Shown here piece by piece: positions 58,191 to 64,000 of a stretch of 64,000 nucleotides of DNA. The stretch is from the NCBI GenBank assembly GCA_015063795.1, contig SVTL01000011.1:1-64000 (forward strand), read 5' to 3'. This DNA is from Oscillospiraceae bacterium (GTDB lineage: Bacteria > Bacillota > Clostridia > Oscillospirales > CAG-272). Position numbers and translations under genes: made by a program. Under the pieces are notes generated by a model. That model worked only from the letters and a program-made list of their open reading frames with translations. It had not been told where the DNA came from and did no database searches. The number at the start of each line of letters is the position of its first letter. The stretch's first letter is position 1.

Positions 58191-60278
58191 ATGTTTCAAA
58201 CGCTTCTCAACATGGCGCTGGCCGCGGGCTGGCTGGTGCCGATGGTGATCCTGCTCCGCCTGCTGCTGAAAAAAGCGCCCCGCTGGATCGTCTGCCTGCT
58301 GTGGGCGATGGTGGGACTGCGGCTGATGATGCCGGTCACGTTCGAAAGCGATTTCAGCCTGATCCCCAGCGCGGAAACGCTGCCCGCTGACATCGGATAT
58401 GCACAGACGCCGGTCATCGAAAGCGGCTTTGCCTCGCTGGATGAAGCGATCAACCCCACCTTCTCCGAACGCTTTGCGCCGCAGGATGAAACGGCCAGCG
58501 TCAACCCCATTCAGATTTGGATGTTCGTTTTCCAGATCGTGTGGCAGGTCGGTGTCGTGTGCATGCTTTTGTATGCGCTGATCTCCTATCTGCGCCTGCG
58601 GAGGCGGGTGAGGGTGTGCCTGCCGCTGGGCGAGAGCGTGTATGCCTCGGACGGCATCGCGACGCCGTTCATTCTGGGCATGCTCCGCCCGCGCATCTAC
58701 CTGCCGTCTGCTTTGGTCGGCGAGGGGAGCGAAACGCTGCAAAGCCACGTGCTTGCCCACGAGCGCGCCCATCTGAAGCGCGGCGACCATCTGTGGAAGC
58801 CCTTGGCCTTTGCGCTGCTGACGGTATATTGGTTCCATCCGCTGTTTTGGGTGGCTTACATTCTGTTCTGCCGCGACATTGAGGCGGCCTGCGATGAAAA
58901 GGTCATCCGCGCGATGGATGACGTGAGCCGCAAGTCCTATTCCCGCGCGCTTCTGGCCTGCAGCATCGGGGAAAACCGTCTGCGTCTGTCGGCCTGTCCG
59001 CTGGCCTTCGGCGAGGTGGGCGTGAAAAAGAGGATCGAAGGCGTTCTGCATTATAAAAAGCCTGCCTTCTGGCTGATTTGTCTGGCTGTTTTGGTCTGCG
59101 CCGTTGCCGCGGTCTGCTTTTTGACCGATCCCGCCTCTCATGCGCAGGAGGGGCTGACGGTGGAGGGCGGGGAGAACAGCATCCTGATCACGGGCGGCGG
59201 CTCGGAGCTGGAGGGCGTTGAGATCCGCATCGAGGACGTGAATCTTTCGGACTCTTCGCCGTCGATGACCGTGCAATGGATCAATCGCCGGGAGAGCGAC
59301 ATCTCCTGCGGCGCGGCCTTTACGCTCAGCCGCCTTGTGAACGGTGAGTGGCAGGACTGCGATCTGCTGACCGAGCGTGTGTATTATGCCATCGCTTACC
59401 GCATTCAGGCAGGACGTGAGCATGAGCTGCGCTATGGCTTTACCGGCATGGATCTGCGGGAAAGCGGGCGCTACCGTTTTGAGACCGAATGCACCGAAGC
59501 CGATGTCCCGACGGGGGCGAACGGAGGAAGGACCTACCGTGTCTGGCTGGAATTTGAGCTGGAAAAGGGGATCGATGCCGATGTGCTTCTTCCTCCCGCC
59601 GTGAGTGAACGGATCGGCCCATCGGAAAACGCGGTGACCTATCTCTACCCATTTTCTCCCGACTGGATGCCACCCTCTCTGAGGCTGGATGAGACGAACA
59701 AGACCTTTTCCTTCTCCTATTCGGGCTTCAGCAGCTATCTGCCCTTCGGTCACTACACCGAGGAAAACGGCCGCCTGACGCTCAAAACCGACGATGGGCT
59801 GTACACCTATGTTTTCGATGCCGAGCGAGACGGCTATGCGTTTCATGCCGCGCTTTCCTCAACCATCCCTTCCTATCGCTATTCGGCCGATGCCGAGGAA
59901 GCGCAGTGTCCTGTTCCCGACGGCGCGCTCTTCCGCCGTGTGTATGAGGTGGATGAGCAAAACGTGTTTTCCTTCCCCCTTGACCGATGCTTCTATGACA
60001 TCGACGGCGACGGCAGGGAGGATGCGCTCTCGCTGCTTCCGGGACCGACCTCGGGGCGGAGCACCTTCCTTCTTTCGCTCAGCACCGCCGACGGCGAAAG
60101 CGCCAAGCTTCTTCTGGAGCTGTATCTGTCCGAGCTTTCCTTCGAGGAGACGGAGGAGGGATTGCTTCTCGTGGGCAAAAACGATGCCGATTCCTCGATT
60201 GCGCGCCTGCCCATTGCTTTTGTTGACGGGCAGCTTGTTGTCGATCGGGATGCCTCGGGGCTTTCTGAGGGGAAATAA
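58191..60278 (+). CDS. BlaR1-like M56 metalloprotease with Ig-like outer region, module 2
   Basis: A 695-residue protein parallel to the one at 42246. Four helices and the cytosolic M56 domain have HERAH at residues 190-194 and the RDIEAACDEKVI follow-up. The fourth helix ends at about 305 (LVCAVAAVCFLTD). The outer region (310-695) has no penicillin-binding motif. It looks like an Ig-like domain (RIEDVNLSDSSPSMTVQW and LESGRYRFETEC-type strands), a middle beta domain and an end with a calcium-type loop DIDGDGREDALSL. ATG 58191 is preferred over GTG 58185 because of GGAGGGGAGGGG upstream. Confidence 0.86.
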   Translation: MFQTLLNMALAAGWLVPMVILLRLLLKKAPRWIVCLLWAMVGLRLMMPVTFESDFSLIPSAETLPADIGYAQTPVIESGFASLDEAINPTFSERFAPQDETASVNPIQIWMFVFQIVWQVGVVCMLLYALISYLRLRRRVRVCLPLGESVYASDGIATPFILGMLRPRIYLPSALVGEGSETLQSHVLAHERAHLKRGDHLWKPLAFALLTVYWFHPLFWVAYILFCRDIEAACDEKVIRAMDDVSRKSYSRALLACSIGENRLRLSACPLAFGEVGVKKRIEGVLHYKKPAFWLICLAVLVCAVAAVCFLTDPASHAQEGLTVEGGENSILITGGGSELEGVEIRIEDVNLSDSSPSMTVQWINRRESDISCGAAFTLSRLVNGEWQDCDLLTERVYYAIAYRIQAGREHELRYGFTGMDLRESGRYRFETECTEADVPTGANGGRTYRVWLEFELEKGIDADVLLPPAVSERIGPSENAVTYLYPFSPDWMPPSLRLDETNKTFSFSYSGFSSYLPFGHYTEENGRLTLKTDDGLYTYVFDAERDGYAFHAALSSTIPSYRYSADAEEAQCPVPDGALFRRVYEVDEQNVFSFPLDRCFYDIDGDGREDALSLLPGPTSGRSTFLLSLSTADGESAKLLLELYLSELSFEETEEGLLLVGKNDADSSIARLPIAFVDGQLVVDRDASGLSEGK

Positions 60279-60332
60279 CGCAAAAACAGCAAAAAAAACC
60301 GATCAAAAAACGGAAAAATTTGCAAATATGTA

Positions 60333-60361
60333 TTGAAATTTTACGCAAGTTGGAGTATAAT
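60333..60361 (+). promoter_or_regulatory. Promoter of the F420-ligase-like gene
   Basis: TTGAAA at 60333-60338, 17-bp spacer, TATAAT at 60356-60361. The leader of about 130 bases contains no recognised element. Confidence 0.8.
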
Positions 60362-60497
60362 ACCTCTGTTATGGCCGAGATCGGCGCGAGAGAAAGCGCC
60401 ATCCTGCCCAACGATGTGTCATTCAATATGTGGCTTGCAGAAAAGGCGGTTGCGTTTTGCGAAGCGTTGCTTTCTGCGATGAAAGGAAGGAAAGACC

Positions 60498-61697
60498 ATG
60501 GAGAAAAAAGAACGTAGAGTCGGAACGGTTTCGAGAGGAATCCGTTGTCCCATCATCCGCGAGGGAGACGATCTGGCGGCCATCGTGACCGACAGTGTGC
60601 TGAAAGCGGCTGAATCGGACGGTTTTTCCCTGCGCGACCGTGATGTCATTGCGATCACCGAATCCATTGTGGCGAGAGCTCAGGGCAATTATGCCGATGT
60701 GAGCGCCATCGCCGAGGATGTGAAGAACAAGCTGGGCGGAGGAACGGTCGGCGTTATTTTCCCGATCCTGTCCCGAAACCGCTTTGCCATTTGTCTGCGC
60801 GGCATCGCCATGGGCGCGAAGAAGATCGTTCTGATGCTGAGCTATCCTTCCGATGAGGTGGGCAATGAGCTGGTCAGCCTTGATCAGGTGGACGCGGCCG
60901 GTGTCAATCCCTACAGCGACGTGCTCTCTTTGGAGAAGTACCGCGCGCTGTTCGGCAGCAATCCCCATCCTTTCACCGGTGTTGATTATGTCAGCTATTA
61001 CGGCGAGTTGATCCGCGAGTGCGGCGCTGAGGTGGAGATCATCTTTGCCAACCAGCCCAAGGCCATCCTGCCTTATGCCGATCACATCATCAACTGCGAC
61101 ATCCATTCCCGTGCCCGCACCAAGCGCATCCTCTTAGCCGGCGGCGCGAAGGTGGTCTGCTCGCTAGATGATCTGATGAATGCTCCCGTCAACGGAAGCG
61201 GCTGCAACGAGAAATACGGTCTGCTGGGCTCCAACAAGTCCACCGAGGACAAGATCAAGCTCTTCCCGAGAGAGTGCCGTCCGCTGGTGCTGGACATCCA
61301 GAAGCGCATTCTGGAGAAAACCGGCTGCCATGTGGAGGTTATGGTCTATGGCGACGGTGCGTTCAAGGATCCCATGGGCAAGATCTGGGAGCTGGCCGAT
61401 CCGGTGGTCTCTCCCGCTTTCACCGACGGTCTGATCGGTACGCCCAACGAGCTGAAGCTGAAGTACCTGGCCGATAACGATTTCGGCGATCTGAAGGGGG
61501 AAGCGCTGCAGCAGGCCATTGAAAAGAGCATCCGCGAGAAGAGCGGAAGTCTGGTGGGCAATATGGCCGCTCAGGGCACCACGCCCCGTCAGCTGACCGA
61601 CCTGATCGGCTCGCTGTGCGATCTGACCAGCGGCTCGGGCGATAAGGGAACGCCTGTTGTTCTCGTGCAGGGCTATTTCGACAACTACACCAACTGA
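60498..61697 (+). CDS. Coenzyme F420-0:L-glutamate ligase-like protein
   Basis: A 399-residue protein with the fold seen in CofE/F420 gamma-glutamyl ligases: RDRDVIAITESIVARAQGNYA near residues 45-65, DGAFKDPMGKIWELADPVVSPAFTDGL near residue 290, and a C-terminal half rich in Gly. Homologues occur in many Firmicutes that do not make F420, so the real substrate is unknown. No other F420 gene is in the window. It stands alone between two terminators or promoters. GAAAGGAAGGAAAGACC precedes the ATG. Confidence 0.75.
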   Translation: MEKKERRVGTVSRGIRCPIIREGDDLAAIVTDSVLKAAESDGFSLRDRDVIAITESIVARAQGNYADVSAIAEDVKNKLGGGTVGVIFPILSRNRFAICLRGIAMGAKKIVLMLSYPSDEVGNELVSLDQVDAAGVNPYSDVLSLEKYRALFGSNPHPFTGVDYVSYYGELIRECGAEVEIIFANQPKAILPYADHIINCDIHSRARTKRILLAGGAKVVCSLDDLMNAPVNGSGCNEKYGLLGSNKSTEDKIKLFPRECRPLVLDIQKRILEKTGCHVEVMVYGDGAFKDPMGKIWELADPVVSPAFTDGLIGTPNELKLKYLADNDFGDLKGEALQQAIEKSIREKSGSLVGNMAAQGTTPRQLTDLIGSLCDLTSGSGDKGTPVVLVQGYFDNYTN

Positions 61698-61712
61698 AAT
61701 TATGAACAACCG

Positions 61713-61747
61713 AAGGGCTGTCCGTCAGATGCGGGCGGCCCTTTCTG
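61713..61747 (+). terminator. Terminator of the F420-ligase-like gene
   Basis: AAGGGCTGTCCG pairs with CGGGCGGCCCTT, a 12-bp stem with two G-U pairs, followed by TCTGT. Confidence 0.75.
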
Positions 61748-61873
61748 TATCCGCTTCGGCAAGGGGGAGCGATCGGGCAAGGAAGGGGTGTTTTCTCAGC
61801 GCTTCTGTTCGGAAAAAAGAATAAAACGGGGAGAGCATTTTCGTGTAAAACGCTGATTTTGCTTTCTCCCTTC

Positions 61874-61902
61874 TTTACAAAAGGAAAGGGATGTGGTAAG
61901 GT
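61874..61902 (+). promoter_or_regulatory. Probable promoter of the rhamnosidase gene
   Basis: TTTACA at 61874-61879, 17-bp spacer, TAAGGT at 61897-61902. The -10 is poor, which fits regulated expression. Confidence 0.5.
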
Positions 61903-61941
61903 AAAAGCAAGAGAGTTTGACGTTTGGAAAGGAACACAGCT

Positions 61942-64000
61942 ATGATCATTGAACAATTGAGAGTACAGCATCTGACCTCGCCTCTGGGTGCTCGGATGGA
62001 GAAGCCGATCTTTTCTTATGCGGTGAGCGGTACCGTCGGCAAAAAGCAGAAGAGCGCGCGCATCACCGTCAGTGAAGAACCGAGCATGAAAACGCTTGTG
62101 TTCGACAGCGGCGAGCGGGAGGACATCTCCTCTCTGGCCTTTGAAGCGAATCTGGCGCTTCGCCCCCGCACCCGATACTATTGGCAGGTGGAGGTCACCT
62201 CCGACAACGGGGAGAAGGGACGTTCGGAAATCGCCTTTTTTGAGACCGGCAAGCGTGAAGAGCCGTGGGCAGGCAAGTGGATCAAGACTCCTTTTGACGC
62301 ATCGGTCAACGGGCTGTTTCACAAGCGCTTTTCGGTGAGAAAGGACATCGCCTCTGCCCGTCTGTACATCTGCGGCCTTGGCGTATATGAGGCGGAGATC
62401 AACGGCGAAAAGGCGGGAGACGAATGCCTTGCCCCCTTCTTCACCAGCTACAACAAGCACATTCAGTATCAGAGCTATGATGTGACCTCGCTTCTCAAAG
62501 AGGGAGAGAATGCCATCGGCGTCATGCTGGGCGACGGCTGGTATCTCGGCCGCTTCGGCTGGCGGGACAAGACCAAAAATCTGTACGGCGACAGTCAGCA
62601 GTTGATCGCGGAGCTTCGCATCGCTTTTTCCGACGGCTCAGAGCAGGTGATCGCATCCGATGAGAGCTGGCTCTGCCACGCTTCGCCGATCACCTTCAGC
62701 AACATCTACGACGGCGAGCATTACGATGCCCGTCTGGAGGTGGCCGATTGGTCGGGCGCGGGCTGTGATACGACCGGCTTTGTTGCCGCAGTGGAGGCGG
62801 ATGCCCCAAAAGCTCCTCTTTCCGACCGGCTCAGCCCCCCTGTCCGTGTGGTCGAGACGCTGAATAACCCCGCTCTGCTGAAAACGCCGAAGGGTGAGCT
62901 TGTGCTGGATTTCGGACAGCTTCTCACCGGCTGGATCCGCTTTGAGAGCGATCTGCCTGCCGGGCGCGAGGTGGTGTTGGAGTGCGGCGAGCTTCTCCAG
63001 CAGGATTGCTTTTACAACGAAAACCTCCGTACCGCGGAGGAAAAATACATCTATATCTCCTCGGGCAAAAAGGCGAGCGTCCGTCCCCACTTCACCTTTT
63101 ACGGCTTCCGCTTTGTCCGCGTCACGGGCATGAGCGAGCAGGAGATCGCTTCCGCTTCCTTTGCTGCCGATGTGATCCACTCGGATCTGGGACGGATCGG
63201 TTCTTTGGAGACCTCCAACGAGAAGGTCAACCGTCTGGTCGCCAACGCCTATTGGGGACAGCGCGGCAACTTTTTGGATGTTCCCACCGACTGCCCCCAG
63301 CGCGATGAGCGTATGGGTTGGACGGGGGATGCGCAGGTCTTCGCCCCCACCGCCTCCTTTACCATGTATACGCCCGCCTTCTTCCGCAAGTATCTGTACG
63401 ATATGCGTATGGAGCAGAGCCTGCTGGACGGCGCGGTGCCTCATGTGGTGCCCGATGTGCTGGATATGCGCCACCGCGTCCACGGCAACGGGATTGCCAC
63501 CGATTTCGGCTCCTGTGCCTGGTCGGATGCGGCAACGGTGATCCCGTGGACGGTCTACTGCTTTTACGGCGACAAGTCGCTGCTGCGCGAGACCTATCCC
63601 GGCATGAAGCAGTGGGTGGACTATATGCGCCGCGAGGATGAGGAGAGATGCGGCAATTCCCGTCTGCGCCGCTGCGGCTTCCATTTTGCCGACTGGCTGG
63701 CACTGGATAACCCCGATAAGACCAGCAGTCACGGCGGCACCGAAAGCTTCTATGTTGCCACCGCTTACTACTATTATTCCGCCTCGCTCACCGCCAAGGC
63801 TGCCAAGGCTCTGGGGCTGGAGGAGGACTATGCTTACTACACCGAGCTGGCCGAGGAGATCAAGGAAGCGTTCCGCAAGGAGTATTATACGCCCGGAGGA
63901 CGGCTGGCCATGCCCACACAGACTGCCCATGCGGTGGCGCTGTATATGGGATTGGCTCCGCAGGAGCACCGCGCACGCACCGTCGCCGACCTGAAGAAGC
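61942..64000 (+). CDS. Alpha-L-rhamnosidase, GH78 (3' end beyond the window)
   Basis: At least 686 residues, still open at the window edge. The N-terminal domain has the GH78 beta-sandwich features: EARYYWQVEV-like strand (TRYYWQVEVTSDNGEKG), the second accessory domain with GVMLGDGWYLGRFGW, and the catalytic domain signature DCPQRDERMGWTGDAQ near residues 450-465. The downstream catalytic residues lie in SCAWSDAATVIPW and FHFADWLALDNP. It releases rhamnose from plant or bacterial glycans; there is no signal peptide, so it acts on oligosaccharides inside the cell. GGAAAGGAACACAGCT precedes ATG 61942. Confidence 0.92.
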   Translation, partial: MIIEQLRVQHLTSPLGARMEKPIFSYAVSGTVGKKQKSARITVSEEPSMKTLVFDSGEREDISSLAFEANLALRPRTRYYWQVEVTSDNGEKGRSEIAFFETGKREEPWAGKWIKTPFDASVNGLFHKRFSVRKDIASARLYICGLGVYEAEINGEKAGDECLAPFFTSYNKHIQYQSYDVTSLLKEGENAIGVMLGDGWYLGRFGWRDKTKNLYGDSQQLIAELRIAFSDGSEQVIASDESWLCHASPITFSNIYDGEHYDARLEVADWSGAGCDTTGFVAAVEADAPKAPLSDRLSPPVRVVETLNNPALLKTPKGELVLDFGQLLTGWIRFESDLPAGREVVLECGELLQQDCFYNENLRTAEEKYIYISSGKKASVRPHFTFYGFRFVRVTGMSEQEIASASFAADVIHSDLGRIGSLETSNEKVNRLVANAYWGQRGNFLDVPTDCPQRDERMGWTGDAQVFAPTASFTMYTPAFFRKYLYDMRMEQSLLDGAVPHVVPDVLDMRHRVHGNGIATDFGSCAWSDAATVIPWTVYCFYGDKSLLRETYPGMKQWVDYMRREDEERCGNSRLRRCGFHFADWLALDNPDKTSSHGGTESFYVATAYYYYSASLTAKAAKALGLEEDYAYYTELAEEIKEAFRKEYYTPGGRLAMPTQTAHAVALYMGLAPQEHRARTVADLKK

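Overview
The window reads as one continuous chromosomal stretch of a fairly GC-rich Clostridia-type Firmicute, plausibly a gut or rumen member of the Oscillospirales or a neighbouring order. Three things point that way. The rpoBC-rpsL-rpsG-fusA-tuf block is Firmicute in style. L27 carries the N-terminal extension removed by the protease Prp, with prp sitting between rplU and rpmA. Sigma-A promoters with 17-bp spacers are easy to see, and FMN and lysine riboswitches are present. The species cannot be named from sequence alone.

Layout. 1-0.9 kb: an AT-rich LytTR regulator and its small membrane partner. 0.9-1.35 kb: a large palindromic interspersed element plus terminators. 1.37-14.1 kb: rpsT (minus strand), then rpoB, rpoC, rpsL, rpsG, fusA and tuf. 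14.1-17.4 kb: FMN riboswitch, a RibU-like ECF transporter subunit with an internal duplication, and two membrane proteins. 17.5-23.1 kb: metK, a small membrane protein, then an overlapping recD2-comFC-mreB run. 23.2-26.0 kb (minus): DHHW protein and MBOAT acyltransferase, probably a polysaccharide O-acylation pair. 26.2-28.8 kb: sugar isomerase, Gfo/Idh/MocA oxidoreductase and a flavodoxin-fold protein. 28.9-30.9 kb (minus): dapA-dapB under a lysine riboswitch. 30.9-39.8 kb: queA, then the histidine operon hisZGDCBHAFIE with many start/stop overlaps. 39.9-41.8 kb: a lipoprotein and the rplU-prp-rpmA operon.

41.8-64 kb is more accessory. It holds two paralogous BlaI repressor/M56 metalloprotease modules, each with a pair of near-identical operators, and a LysR regulator divergent from a SemiSWEET-like protein. 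A MerR-type regulator with its own 19-bp-spacer promoter leads into a secreted NlpC/P60-like protein and a CapA-like protein. A DUF3343 protein and a cysteine desulfurase-family enzyme follow, then thiamine pyrophosphokinase and a HAD phosphatase. Next are a secreted repeat protein with a dockerin-like C-terminus, a Zn/Cd-type efflux operon (separate HMA chaperone, P1B ATPase, ArsR repressor), an orphan F420-ligase-like protein and an alpha-L-rhamnosidase cut by the window end.

No CRISPR array, transposase, prophage, tRNA or rRNA gene was seen. The observations most worth following are the duplicated RibU, the two BlaI/M56 modules with non-penicillin-binding sensor regions, the MerR promoter architecture, the arginine at the streptomycin position of S12, and the ribosome binding sites buried in hairpins.
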